Shown here in pieces: positions 34,606 through 43,363 of a DNA stretch of 64,000 nt. Every line of letters starts with the position of its first letter. The stretch's first letter is position 1. Made by a program: the position numbers and the translations under genes. The notes under the pieces were generated by a model. The model saw nothing but the letters and a program-made list of their open reading frames with translations. It had not been told where the DNA came from and did not search any database. The stretch spans positions 186,001-250,000 of the forward strand of contig NZ_JACOFX010000006.1 in the NCBI RefSeq assembly GCF_014284125.1, read 5' to 3'. This DNA is from Undibacterium umbellatum. Lineage in GTDB: Bacteria > Pseudomonadota > Gammaproteobacteria > Burkholderiales > Burkholderiaceae_D.

Positions 34606-35544
34606 TTATTTCAACTGTACGCGTGGATCAACCGCCTGGTACAGCAGATCGGTCAACAAATTAAAAAACATGGTCGCGGCAGCGACATACACGGTGATCG
34701 CTTTGATCACGGGGAAGTCACTGCGTTCCACTGCCAGTATCACTTCGCGGCCTATGCCAGGGATGGAAAAGAAACGCTCGATCAGGAAGGCGCCGATCAG
34801 CAAGGCTGGCAGGTTCGACATGACGTGGGTGATGATAGGTATCGACGCATTTCGCAAGACGTGTACCCATTTCACGCGGCTTTCGCTAACGCCCTTGGCG
34901 CGTGCAGTGCGCACATAATCCTGGTTCACTTCATCCAGCACAAAGGTGCGGAACAGGCGCAGGTTAGGTGCGACACCCACGGCCAGAGCGATCAGGATAG
35001 GCAGGGCAGAGTATTTGAACAGGTTTTCAGCAAAGTGATTGCCCCAGCCCTGTACCGGGAACATTCCCAGTTTATAAGCAAAGAAATACTGGCCGACGAT
35101 GATGTAGACCAGGATACTGACCGACATGCCGACGGTACAGGCAATCATCACAGAGCGGTCAGTCAACGAGCCACGTTTGAAGGCAATTGCGAGCGCCAAC
35201 GCAATCGCAATCAGGGTTTCGATAATTGTAAGTGGTATCAACACAGTCAGCGAAGGGCCAAGACGTGTGCCTATGATGGAAGACACTGCTTCACCGGTAC
35301 TCCAGCTATTGCCAAAGTTGAAGGTGACAATTTGCTTGATGAAGATCCATAGTTGTACATAGTAAGGCTGGTCTATGCCAAGTTGGGTGCGGATATTGGC
35401 TATCTGTTCGGCATTTGACATCTTGCCTGCCAGGATGTAGGCCGGGTCGCCACCCACCCAGTTAAACAGGAAAAACACCAGCAGGATGACACCCAGCATC
35501 GTTGGTGCCATCTGCCATAAGCGGCGCAGTATATAAGCGGTCAT
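34606..35544 (-). CDS. Peptide ABC importer permease (OppB/YejB-like)
   Basis: A 312-residue permease starting MTAYILRRLWQMAPTMLGVILLVFFLFNWVGGDPA, the OppB/DppB N-terminal signature. The periplasmic region IRTQLGIDQPYYVQLWIFIKQIVTFNFGNSWST follows, with six helices and the EAA loop VRTARAKGVSESRVKWVHVLRNASIPI near residue 210. Length matches the family. It is 40 bases downstream of the second substrate-binding protein gene and should pair with the OppC-like permease. Confidence 0.94.
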   Translation of the reverse strand: MTAYILRRLWQMAPTMLGVILLVFFLFNWVGGDPAYILAGKMSNAEQIANIRTQLGIDQPYYVQLWIFIKQIVTFNFGNSWSTGEAVSSIIGTRLGPSLTVLIPLTIIETLIAIALALAIAFKRGSLTDRSVMIACTVGMSVSILVYIIVGQYFFAYKLGMFPVQGWGNHFAENLFKYSALPILIALAVGVAPNLRLFRTFVLDEVNQDYVRTARAKGVSESRVKWVHVLRNASIPIITHVMSNLPALLIGAFLIERFFSIPGIGREVILAVERSDFPVIKAITVYVAAATMFFNLLTDLLYQAVDPRVQLK

Positions 35545-35583
35545 GTTTGTCTCTCGGTTTTCAAATTTCAGTCAGCCTGCGGA

Positions 35584-37431
35584 TTACTTGTTCTTGTCGA
35601 TGTCGATCTGTAGCCATTCTATATGCATGATGGGGTGCTTTTTATGACCTATCACGCGTGGCTGTGACAGCATCATGCGATGGCGGGCATAACCCAGGCG
35701 CTGGGCAGCATACAGTTCCATGATGCGGGTCATCTTGTGATACAGCAGATCGCGCTCTGGCCCTGGAGCCATTTTTTGTGATTGTTCATACAGCTTGTCA
35801 TATTCTGGGATGGCGACGCAGCCATTATTATTCATGTGTATGTTTTTACCGTAAAACAATTGCATAAAGTTATCACCATCAGGATAGTCCGCTATCCATG
35901 GTGAAATGCGCTGCATCAATTGGCACTGCTTTTCTGCTTTCAAAATTTCAGCAAAGGGACGGAATTCGGCACGCATTTTAATGCCTATGCCGTCATAGGA
36001 TTTTTTCCAGACCTCAGCCTGCAAATGACCGCGTGATTCTGTCTGGGCTGTGTGAACAATTTCCAGTGGACTACCATCTGGCATGGTGCGATAACCATCC
36101 TTGCCTTTTTTGTAGCCGAACTTGTCGAGCAAGGCGTTGGCTGCGGCAGGATTGTACTGAATGCTGCTTTTGTAGTTAGGGTCATGTCCTACCACGCCAG
36201 GAGGGATGGGATATTGCAAAGGTATAGCATGCCCGTTGTCTACGATGCGTATTTCTTCTTCTACATTGTGGGCCATGGACATGGCGCGGCGCAGGGCGAT
36301 TTTCTCTTTGCTCAAGCCACCAAATACCGGGTCTCGCATGTTCCAGTAATAGACGGTTAGTTCTGGGTCAATAATGCGCGACATCTGTATGCCGCGTTTG
36401 ACAAATTCAGGCTTCAAGTCTGGTCCGTTCAATACCTGAGGTGCCAGACCGCCATATAACTGGAATAAATCAATTTCATCTTTTTGGAATGCCAGCAGGC
36501 GCGACTGGTCTTCCAGTATCACATTGACGACGACACGCCCGATTTGTGGCATGCGTTTGCCCTTCATGGCAGCAATGATTTTCTGATCATTCGGGTCTGC
36601 GCTGGCCTGGAAATCCCATATCGTCTTATGAAAATCAGGATTTGCATCCAGTATCATTTTCGAGCCGCGTACCCATTCAGTTAGTTTGAAAGGGCCAGTG
36701 CCTACTGGGTTTGCCATGGCAACACCTTGTGCATCCTGGTATTTTTCTATGACTTCGCGTGCAACCGCGGACATGGCGGTGTAGGCCAATATCATGGGCA
36801 GATTAAAGTCCGGACGCGTCAGATGTATGCGCAAAGTATATTTATCGACGACTTCCAGACCTGGTACCTTGGCCGAATAATCAAATTTACCCGATTTCTT
36901 CGCCTGCGCGGCCAGTTGATCCAGTCCCGTTATCTTGTCTTCTAACAGCCATACATGGGTAGAGGCGATTTTCGGGTCCATGATGCGCTTGAATGAATAC
37001 ACATAATCATCCACCGTCAATTCACGCTTTTTGCCATTGAAGGCCGCATCAGGCGTGAAGTAAATACCTTTCTTAAGCTTGATGGTATAGGTTTTGCCAT
37101 CGGCAGAAATCTCTGGCATGCCATCGGCTGTTTTTGGGATAATCTTCGCCGGGCTGGCCAGGTAGTCATAGGTGAACAGGCGTTCAAAAATCGCCTCATT
37201 AATGGCGTTGGAGTACAGGTCTCGTGTCGCCGCAGGGTCAAAGCCGGTTTCCGCAACTGGGAAGATGGTGCGCAACACTTTTTCCGGATCAGCAAAATCA
37301 GGTTTGGCAGCATGTGCATGCATGGGCAGAGTTGTTGCGGCCAGACCAGCAAGGGTCAGGCAGATTGCCATGCCTGTTCTGGATAGCTTGCGTAAAGCTC
37401 TGTCGCGCTGATACGGATGAGTGGACTTCAT
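35584..37431 (-). CDS. Peptide ABC importer, substrate-binding protein (family 5)
   Basis: A 615-residue periplasmic protein with a signal peptide (GMAICLTLAGLAATTLPMHAHA). The family-5 solute-binding sequence includes FPVAETGFDPAATRDLYSNAINEAIFERLFTYDYLASP, LTVDDYVYSFKRIMDP and NPVGTGPFKLTEWVRGSKMILDANPDFHK. Length (about 610) exceeds OppA/DppA (535). GGAG precedes the ATG by 9 bases. It is a paralogue of the next upstream gene product, so the importer has two binding proteins and possibly two peptide ranges. Confidence 0.92.
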   Translation of the reverse strand: MKSTHPYQRDRALRKLSRTGMAICLTLAGLAATTLPMHAHAAKPDFADPEKVLRTIFPVAETGFDPAATRDLYSNAINEAIFERLFTYDYLASPAKIIPKTADGMPEISADGKTYTIKLKKGIYFTPDAAFNGKKRELTVDDYVYSFKRIMDPKIASTHVWLLEDKITGLDQLAAQAKKSGKFDYSAKVPGLEVVDKYTLRIHLTRPDFNLPMILAYTAMSAVAREVIEKYQDAQGVAMANPVGTGPFKLTEWVRGSKMILDANPDFHKTIWDFQASADPNDQKIIAAMKGKRMPQIGRVVVNVILEDQSRLLAFQKDEIDLFQLYGGLAPQVLNGPDLKPEFVKRGIQMSRIIDPELTVYYWNMRDPVFGGLSKEKIALRRAMSMAHNVEEEIRIVDNGHAIPLQYPIPPGVVGHDPNYKSSIQYNPAAANALLDKFGYKKGKDGYRTMPDGSPLEIVHTAQTESRGHLQAEVWKKSYDGIGIKMRAEFRPFAEILKAEKQCQLMQRISPWIADYPDGDNFMQLFYGKNIHMNNNGCVAIPEYDKLYEQSQKMAPGPERDLLYHKMTRIMELYAAQRLGYARHRMMLSQPRVIGHKKHPIMHIEWLQIDIDKNK

Positions 37432-37505
37432 AAACGAGTTCTCCTGCTATTTTTGTACGATGATAATAAATGCGTATTGAATCAACTGAGACTTGCACGT
37501 CGCAA

Positions 37506-39290
37506 TTAATGTTTTTCTACATCAATGAAGGCCCAGTCAGAATGTAAGATAGGATGCTTTTTATAGCCAATAATCCAGGGACGATATAGCCAGCTGCGGA
37601 TGCGCGAGGTATGTACTATCCATGGTGTATCAGCTTCTACCTGGCGGTTCATTTGTGCATACACCTTATTGCGCTCTTCCCCCAATGGCAAGGAGATAGC
37701 CTTGCGGAACAGTGCATCATAGGCAGGTGATTCGTAGCAGGCATGGTTGCCCGCACCGGCTTTGGGACCGTAGAGTAATTGCAGGAAGTTTTCGCCATCA
37801 GGGAAATCTGCATTCCAGGCGCCGCCCCACATATTCAGTTTGCAGGCGGAGGCAGCTTTCAGGTTGTCAGCGAAATTGCTGACCGGGAATTCGATGCGCA
37901 AACCAATTTTATCCAGGCCACGTTTATAAATCTCAGACTGAACTTTATAGATGGCTGCGGGTTCCACGGTTTTTTTGAGGATGAGCGGGCTGCCGTCAGG
38001 ATTATTTCTGTATCCATCCGCTCCACGTTTATAGCCAAAATGGTCGAGCAGTTTATTGGCTAATTTGATGTCATATGCGAGACTGCTGCGGTAAGCTGGA
38101 TCGTAGCCAACAATATCCTTGGGGATCAGCATTTCAGATCGTATGGCTTGCCCCAGCCGCATTTGGGCGATTTCATCTTCATGACTATAGGCCATGCCTA
38201 TCGCGCGACGCAGGGCAATTTTCTCCTTGGTGTAACCGCCGATCAAAGGGTCGCGCATATTGAAAATCGTAAAGGTGATGCCCGCGTCTGTAACTCTGTC
38301 CATCTTGATGCCCTGGTTTACCAGGTCAGGTTTTAACGCAACTCCATCGAGGGCTGCCGTGGCAGCGCTTTGCGGCAGCTTATCAATGTCAAGTTGCGAA
38401 TCCTGAAATGCCAGCCAGCGAGATTGTTCTTCTTCGATGATGCTAATGTCGACCTTGCCAACCTGGGGCATCTTCTTGCCCTTCATTTGTTTGACGATTT
38501 CTTCATCGCGGGCGCTGCCCGTCGATTTGAAATCCCAGGTGTAGCCACGGTATTCGGGGTTGGCCGTGAGCACGATCTTGCTACGTGGCAAATACTTTTC
38601 CACCATGTAAGGACCAGTCCCGACTGGATGCAGGCCAGTTTGATCGCCATAAGCCTCTATCACTTCCCTCGCTACTGCGCCAAAACCGCCGTAGGCGACG
38701 ACATACAGGAAATTGTAGTCTGTTGCTGTTAACTCTATCCTTAGCGTGTACTTGTCGATAGCCTTCAGGCCAGCAACTGGCGCATCGTAGTCGAATTTAC
38801 CCGTTCTTTTTGCATTTGCAGCGACACTATCAAGGCCAACAATTTTGCCTTCTATGAAGCTGGCATTGGGTGAACGGTTGACGGGGTCCAATACGCGCTT
38901 GAAGGTGTAGACATAGTCGTTCGCGGTCAACTCATGTTTTTTGCCCTTGAATGCGGGATCGGGGGCAAAGTAAATGCCAGGCCTGATCTTGAAGGTAAAA
39001 ACTTTCCCCTGCTCGGTTACTTCTGGCATTGCCTCTGCAGCAAGTGGCAAGAGACGTGCCGGGCGTGCCAGGTAATCATAGCTGAGCAAGGGTTCAAAGA
39101 TTGCTTCACTGACCCAGCCAGAATAAAAATTCTGGGTTTTTGCCATGTCAAAGCCATCATCCGCAGCTTCGAAAGCCTGCCTGACTACTTTGTTGAGGTC
39201 CGCAGGGCTAGCTGCCTGAGCCACCTGCAAGGAAACTGAAGCCAGCAGCATGGTGAAAATACAAGCAACTCTCTGGTGACGCATGAACAT
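37506..39290 (-). CDS. Peptide ABC importer, second substrate-binding protein (family 5)
   Basis: A 594-residue periplasmic protein, first gene of the importer operon. A signal peptide (VACIFTMLLASVSLQVAQA) is followed by AFEAADDGFDMAKTQNFYSGWVSEAIFEPLLSYDYLARPARLLPLA, LTANDYVYTFKRVLDPV and HPVGTGPYMVEKYLPRSKIVLTANPEYRG. It is clearly homologous to the 615-residue protein encoded downstream over its full length, indicating tandem duplication with later divergence. Ligand unknown. AAGG precedes the ATG at 39290; 39284 is an alternative. Confidence 0.92.
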   Translation of the reverse strand: MFMRHQRVACIFTMLLASVSLQVAQAASPADLNKVVRQAFEAADDGFDMAKTQNFYSGWVSEAIFEPLLSYDYLARPARLLPLAAEAMPEVTEQGKVFTFKIRPGIYFAPDPAFKGKKHELTANDYVYTFKRVLDPVNRSPNASFIEGKIVGLDSVAANAKRTGKFDYDAPVAGLKAIDKYTLRIELTATDYNFLYVVAYGGFGAVAREVIEAYGDQTGLHPVGTGPYMVEKYLPRSKIVLTANPEYRGYTWDFKSTGSARDEEIVKQMKGKKMPQVGKVDISIIEEEQSRWLAFQDSQLDIDKLPQSAATAALDGVALKPDLVNQGIKMDRVTDAGITFTIFNMRDPLIGGYTKEKIALRRAIGMAYSHEDEIAQMRLGQAIRSEMLIPKDIVGYDPAYRSSLAYDIKLANKLLDHFGYKRGADGYRNNPDGSPLILKKTVEPAAIYKVQSEIYKRGLDKIGLRIEFPVSNFADNLKAASACKLNMWGGAWNADFPDGENFLQLLYGPKAGAGNHACYESPAYDALFRKAISLPLGEERNKVYAQMNRQVEADTPWIVHTSRIRSWLYRPWIIGYKKHPILHSDWAFIDVEKH

Positions 39291-39631
39291 TGTTAACCTT
39301 CGTACTCTCGTAGTGTAAATTTATTCTGCTTAAGCATGGATCAGGCCCGAGTGGGGTACATGCGGGCCTTTAATGGCAAAATCTTAGAAAAAAAACTATT
39401 GAATAGTTTAATTTACATATTGCAGGTGCAAATTAATTTTACCCTTGTGTTTTCAAACAATTTAGCTTGTATGCATGCCAAAAAGCCGTAACCTTAACGC
39501 AAGAGTCACATCGGTGGGAAATGAAAAGAAATTTTTATTTCACACGGTAATGCTCAAGTGTGACAATTTTTTTCAATTTGTGATTTTCAAGTGCAGTTTG
39601 ATCGTGATTGCGCACCAGAGAAGGAGTGATG

Positions 39632-39715
39632 ATGTTGCCTTGCACCATTGCGGTGCAATACTGCGGCGCAACTTTAGATAGTTTGGAGGCTAAAAAGAGG
39701 CTCAAAAAAAATTAA
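39632..39715 (+). CDS. Possible 27-residue small protein or leader peptide
   Basis: The sequence AAGGAG (39621-39626) lies 5 bases before ATG 39632, an ideal ribosome-binding site in otherwise AT-rich DNA. The frame encodes MLPCTIAVQYCG followed by a basic tail (KKRLKKN) and TAA. Codons 3 to 9 overlap the perfect hairpin TTGCACC/GGTGCAA. It could be a small protein or a chance ORF; nothing else supports it. Confidence 0.25.
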   Translation: MLPCTIAVQYCGATLDSLEAKKRLKKN

Positions 39716-40137
39716 ATTTCGGCGAGTAGCTAAGTCGGCAAATTTATCAATGTAAGGAAGTGTAAAAATAGCTGCGCTGACATGATTTATGCTGCACAGC
39801 ACAAAAGAATAGGTTTCCTAAGCGCGTGTTTTTTTGGCAAAATGCGTCATGTTGTTTTTTTGATGGACCAGCTGTCATACTACTTGACAGTTTCTGTGCG
39901 GAAGTGGTTTTATGCGCCTTCGGAAAATTTTCTGACGCTTAAATTTACATTTCGCAGATGTGAAGGCAACTTTTTTTACATGAATAAATTAAGTTGCCAG
40001 CCAATTTGCAGTGTAACCATCTGCAGCAGGTAAAAATTTCCGGACCACCTTGCGAGCTATTGTCCTTCGGGGCCGTAGAGCATGGTTGATGAAATAAGAA
40101 ATAGATCAATAAGTTTATTATTTGGTTAATTGCTGAC

Positions 40138-40161
40138 GTAGTCAGTAAAGTAGTCAGTAAA
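40138..40161. repeat. Tandem duplication of GTAGTCAGTAAA
   Basis: Two exact adjacent 12-bp copies lie about 210 bases upstream of tonB. Simple slippage is enough to explain them. A role as paired regulator sites is possible but unsupported. Confidence 0.5.
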
Positions 40162-40371
40162 GCTTGATATTTTGGTTGCAGGCAAAATTAAATAAGTCAG
40201 TTTCACAAGAAAACTCGATTTATATTTTGATGAGCCTGCTGCTTATGAATTTATAAGTGGTTTTGTATCGGTATGGCTTTTTATTGATGCTCAGCATTTA
40301 TAATCACTTTTTTGTTTGAGTTGTTTTGACTTGCGTCAGACAGTAGACCTTGTGGTAGTGGAGGAGCAGTA

Positions 40372-41043
40372 ATGGATTTTTCAAATCGCCAGCAAGAGCC
40401 GGGGAAGAAGTTTATAGGTATAGGGCTGGTAATCGCATTTCACTTACTGGTGGTATATGCGCTGGTATCAGGATTGGCTCGCAAGGCCATGGAAGTGGTG
40501 ATCAAGCCAGCAGAAGTCAAGCTGGTGGAAGAGGTGAAACCACCGCCACCACCGCCAGATACACCGCCACCGCCGCCACCAAAACTGCTGGCCCCACCGC
40601 CACCGTTCATTCCGCCACCGGAAGTCCAGGTACAACAACCGGTACAACAGCAGCCGACGATCGCCGCCGTATCGAATGTCAAGCCAGAGAACCCGACATT
40701 CGCCAAGACCCAGGCCCCACCTGCTCCCGTAGCAGAAGCCAAGCCTACAGGTCCTGTGACAGTACCAGGCGTGATCGATTTTAACGTTGGTGGTTGCAAA
40801 CCGGAATATCCGCGTGCATCGCTGCGTAACGAAGAAACTGGTACCGTGCAATTATCCGTCCTCATCGGTGCAGATGGCTCGGTAGCCGATGTCAAGATCG
40901 ACAAATCCAGTGGCTTCCGCGGTCTCGATAATGCAGTGAAGTCCCAATTGATGTCAGGTTCCTGCAAAAACAAACCAGGTACCGTGGATGGCAAGCCACA
41001 ACAGACATGGACCAAAGTCCAGTATGTCTGGAAGTTGGAGTAA
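40372..41043 (+). CDS. tonB: Energy transducer TonB
   Basis: A 223-residue TonB protein: one N-terminal membrane anchor (FIGIGLVIAFHLLVVYALVSGL) and a proline-rich periplasmic spacer (EEVKPPPPPPDTPPPPPPK and onward to residue 130). The C-terminal TonB domain has CKPEYPRASLRNEETGTVQLSVLIGADGSVADVKIDKSSGFRGLDNAV. A GGAGGAG site sits before the ATG. It transmits proton-motive energy from ExbB/ExbD to outer-membrane receptors, and the B12 and siderophore receptors in this window are natural clients. Confidence 0.95.
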   Translation: MDFSNRQQEPGKKFIGIGLVIAFHLLVVYALVSGLARKAMEVVIKPAEVKLVEEVKPPPPPPDTPPPPPPKLLAPPPPFIPPPEVQVQQPVQQQPTIAAVSNVKPENPTFAKTQAPPAPVAEAKPTGPVTVPGVIDFNVGGCKPEYPRASLRNEETGTVQLSVLIGADGSVADVKIDKSSGFRGLDNAVKSQLMSGSCKNKPGTVDGKPQQTWTKVQYVWKLE

Positions 41044-41207
41044 TAAAGAGACTCAGGCAAGAGCAGGCTGACAAATCAATGTTGCCTTCTCTACCCAAGA
41101 AAATTAAGTAGCAAACTAGATTAGTACCAGGCAACAAACAAACCAAGTAGCACATAAAAACAGTAGCAAGCAATACCAACCTTATTTTGTTAAAAGGAAG
41201 CACCTCA

Positions 41208-42089
41208 ATGAAAACCCGTTTCTCCGCATTCCTGGCTGCAACACTCCTGGCTTTGACAGCCGCCGTTGCCGTCGCTCCTGCCTCCGCTCAAGGTCCAGCT
41301 TCTGCTGCCGCCTCTGCTCCAGCAGCTCCTGCTGCTGAAGCTGCCGCCGCTCCAGCTGCCCCCGCCGATGCTGGCGCTCCCGCAGCTGCACCAGCAGCAG
41401 CCAAAGAAGTGATAGAAAATCCATACGGCCTCGATGCCCTCTGGAAAACAGGTGACTTCGTTGCCAAAGGCACACTCATCATCATGGTCATCATGTCCAT
41501 GGGTAGCTGGTACATCCTCATCACCAAAATCATCGACCAGGTCAAACTGTCTGGCCAGGCAACAGATGCACGCACCAAATTCTGGAAAGCAGCCTCCGTA
41601 CAAGCCGGTGCCGCTTCCCTGAAAGAAGGCAGCCCATTCCGCTTCATCGCTGACTCTGGCATCAAAGCCACAGAACACCATGAAGGCGCTTTGCTGGAAC
41701 AAATCGATTTGAACACCTGGGTCTCCATGTCCATCCAGCGCGCTGTGGAAAAAGTCCAGAGCCGCCTGCAAGACGGCCTGGCATTCCTGGCAACAGTTGG
41801 TTCCACAGCACCGTTCGTAGGTCTGTTCGGTACAGTATGGGGTATCTACCATGCGCTGACAGCCATCGGTATGTCCGGTCAGGCATCGATCGACAAAGTA
41901 GCGGGTCCGGTTGGTGAAGCGCTGATCATGACCGCGATTGGTCTGGCTGTGGCTGTTCCTGCCGTTCTGGGTTACAACTTCCTGGTACGCCGCAACAAGA
42001 GCGCCATGGAAGAAGTCCGTGCTTTCTCCGCTGACCTGCATTCTGTAGTTCTGTCCGGCAACATGGGCAAAACAGCAGCAAAGAAATAA
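41208..42089 (+). CDS. exbB: MotA/TolQ/ExbB proton channel protein (ExbB)
   Basis: A 293-residue protein with an N-terminal signal-like helix (FLAATLLALTAAVAVAPASA) and an Ala/Pro-rich linker (residues 25-65). The ExbB core follows: GTLIIMVIMSMGSWYILITK, a cytoplasmic loop, and the helix pair in FLATVGSTAPFVGLFGTVWGIYHALTAIG and VGEALIMTAIGLAVAVPAVLGYNFL. ATG 41208 is chosen with AAAGGAAG upstream. Codon use is strongly biased to C-ending codons, suggesting high expression. It forms the proton channel with the two ExbD proteins encoded downstream. Confidence 0.95.
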   Translation: MKTRFSAFLAATLLALTAAVAVAPASAQGPASAAASAPAAPAAEAAAAPAAPADAGAPAAAPAAAKEVIENPYGLDALWKTGDFVAKGTLIIMVIMSMGSWYILITKIIDQVKLSGQATDARTKFWKAASVQAGAASLKEGSPFRFIADSGIKATEHHEGALLEQIDLNTWVSMSIQRAVEKVQSRLQDGLAFLATVGSTAPFVGLFGTVWGIYHALTAIGMSGQASIDKVAGPVGEALIMTAIGLAVAVPAVLGYNFLVRRNKSAMEEVRAFSADLHSVVLSGNMGKTAAKK

Positions 42090-42112
42090 TTAGCAGTCAC
42101 TGATTAACACCA

Positions 42113-42285
42113 GAAGACCTCTCAACGCAGAGGCACAGAGACACAGAGAAAAGCAAGAGGAAAATCTTCTTGTTGAAACTGATCGCAGATCATTTCTCCT
42201 GGACATTACAAGCAGTAAGTAATGAATAGGTTTTCTCTGTGGGTTTTTACTCTGTGTCTCTGTGTCTCTGTGGTGAGGGGTCTTC
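42113..42285. repeat. CACAGAG-type palindromic interspersed repeat inside the exb operon
   Basis: The ends are GAAGACC (42113) and GGTCTTC (42285), and the arms contain GCAGAGGCACAGAGACACAG and its inverse CTCTGTGTCTCTGTGTCTCT. Arms of about 40 bases are nearly complementary, so the RNA can form a long hairpin between exbB and exbD. A degenerate relative is at 7111-7235. Similar CACAGAG-rich intergenic elements occur in many environmental bacteria. No coding capacity. Confidence 0.75.
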
Positions 42286-42315
42286 CGTATTCAGTAATTT
42301 GAAAGAGAACACATT

Positions 42316-42750
42316 ATGGCAATGGCAATTGGCAATGATGGTGATGGCGAAGACGAAGTCAACAGCACCATCAACACCACCCCGCTGGTAGACGTCATGC
42401 TGGTTTTGCTGATCATCTTCCTGATCACCACCCCGGTGATTACAGACACGATCAAGCTCAAGCTGCCGGCAGAGCACAACCAGATTTACAAAACCAAACC
42501 GGAAAACATCACCTTGTCGATCAACAAGGATGGTGATCTGTACTGGAACGGCAGTACCAAGCCGCTTGGTGGCACGGATGCCCTGTTTGAACGACTCAAG
42601 GTAGAAGCAGTCAAGGTCCCGCAACCGGAGTTGCATATCCGTGGTGACCAGAATGCCCGTTATGAGTTTGTCGGCAAGAGCATTTTGACAGCCCAGCGTG
42701 CAGGTATCGCCAAGGTCGGCTTCGTTATTGAACCGCCAGCGCGGAACTAA
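42316..42750 (+). CDS. exbD: Biopolymer transport protein ExbD (first copy)
   Basis: A 144-residue ExbD/TolR protein with one membrane helix carrying the essential Asp: STINTTPLVDVMLVLLIIFLITTPV. A periplasmic domain follows with NITLSINKDGDLYWNGSTKPLGGTDALFERLK and LHIRGDQNARYEFVGKSILTAQRAGIAKVGFV. It is separated from exbB by the palindromic repeat but from the next exbD by only 14 bases. It pairs with ExbB and TonB. Confidence 0.95.
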   Translation: MAMAIGNDGDGEDEVNSTINTTPLVDVMLVLLIIFLITTPVITDTIKLKLPAEHNQIYKTKPENITLSINKDGDLYWNGSTKPLGGTDALFERLKVEAVKVPQPELHIRGDQNARYEFVGKSILTAQRAGIAKVGFVIEPPARN

Positions 42751-42764
42751 GTAAAGGAATCATT

Positions 42765-43193
42765 ATGGGTATGCAAATAGGTTCCGGCAGCGCGTCTGCT
42801 GATCCAGAAGTAATGATAGAAATGAACATGACGCCTTTGATTGACGTCATGCTGGTGTTGATCATCATGTTGATCATCACAATTCCCATTCAGAATCATG
42901 CGGTCAATCTGAATATGCCGCAAGGGCCGTCGCCAGTGAAGCAGACGGATCCTATCGTCGTGAATATTGACGTGGATTTTGATGGTACTGTGTCCTGGAA
43001 TGGTGCAGCAGTGAATCCAAGCGAACTGGATGCCAAGCTGGCAGAAGCGGCAGCGCAACCTGACCAGCCAGAAGTGCATTTGCGTCCGGTGGCTGTCGTT
43101 CCTTACAAATCTGTGGCGGCTGTCATGGCAGCGGCACAGCGTCTTGGCGTGACCAAGATTGGTATGGTTGGCAACGAACAGTTCTTGAAATGA
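42765..43193 (+). CDS. exbD: Biopolymer transport protein ExbD (second copy)
   Basis: A 142-residue paralogue of the preceding ExbD. The helix is EMNMTPLIDVMLVLIIMLIITIPIQ with the conserved Asp; the periplasmic domain has DPIVVNIDVDFDGTVSWNG and VHLRPVAVVPYKSVAAVMAAAQRLGVTKIGMV. Two different ExbD proteins beside one ExbB is a recurring arrangement in TonB2-like systems. A terminator follows at 43257. Confidence 0.94.
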   Translation: MGMQIGSGSASADPEVMIEMNMTPLIDVMLVLIIMLIITIPIQNHAVNLNMPQGPSPVKQTDPIVVNIDVDFDGTVSWNGAAVNPSELDAKLAEAAAQPDQPEVHLRPVAVVPYKSVAAVMAAAQRLGVTKIGMVGNEQFLK

Positions 43194-43256
43194 TAAATCA
43201 GCATTTCAAGATGGTTTCGGCGCAACAATGCTGAGTTATTAAGGTATGATAGAAAA

Positions 43257-43282
43257 TTGGCAGGGTTAACCCTGCCATTTTT
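43257..43282 (+). terminator. Terminator after the second exbD
   Basis: TGGCAGGG and CCCTGCCA form a perfect 8-bp stem around TTAA, followed by TTTTTC. It lies about 65 bases beyond the exbD stop and before the TPR gene, so the TPR gene either has its own promoter or is reached by read-through. Confidence 0.8.
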
Positions 43283-43363
43283 CATATTCACGGGTTGAGC
43301 CTTGGTCCTTTCTAAAGCTGCAGTCCCAAAGTTTATTAAATTTATTGATTGAGAGATCAACAT

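Larger units (their letters stand above)
39291..40371. other. AT-rich gene-poor region between peptide importer and TonB operons
   Basis: About 1.08 kb with no confident gene, distinctly AT-rich. It must hold the divergent promoters of the importer operon and tonB. Visible structures: a 7-bp inverted repeat AGGCCCG/CGGGCCT (39343-39369), a perfect hairpin TTGCACC/GGTGCAA (39640-39658), and two copies of GTAGTCAGTAAA in tandem (40138-40161). An ORF of 83 codons at 39782-40033 has no ribosome-binding site and implausible composition. A 27-codon ORF at 39632 is listed separately. Confidence 0.45.

Noticed and set aside
39782-40033. 83-codon + strand ORF
   Set aside because: AT-rich intergenic DNA, no ribosome-binding site, Cys/Phe-rich chance composition.
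40440-41060. 206-codon Gly/Thr-rich - strand frame
   Set aside because: Antisense of the TonB proline-rich spacer; the Gly runs are complements of Pro codons.
41205-42041. Long reading frame (278 codons) on the - strand
   Set aside because: It lies fully antisense to exbB and arises from that gene's strong codon bias. The translated product has no fold-like composition.
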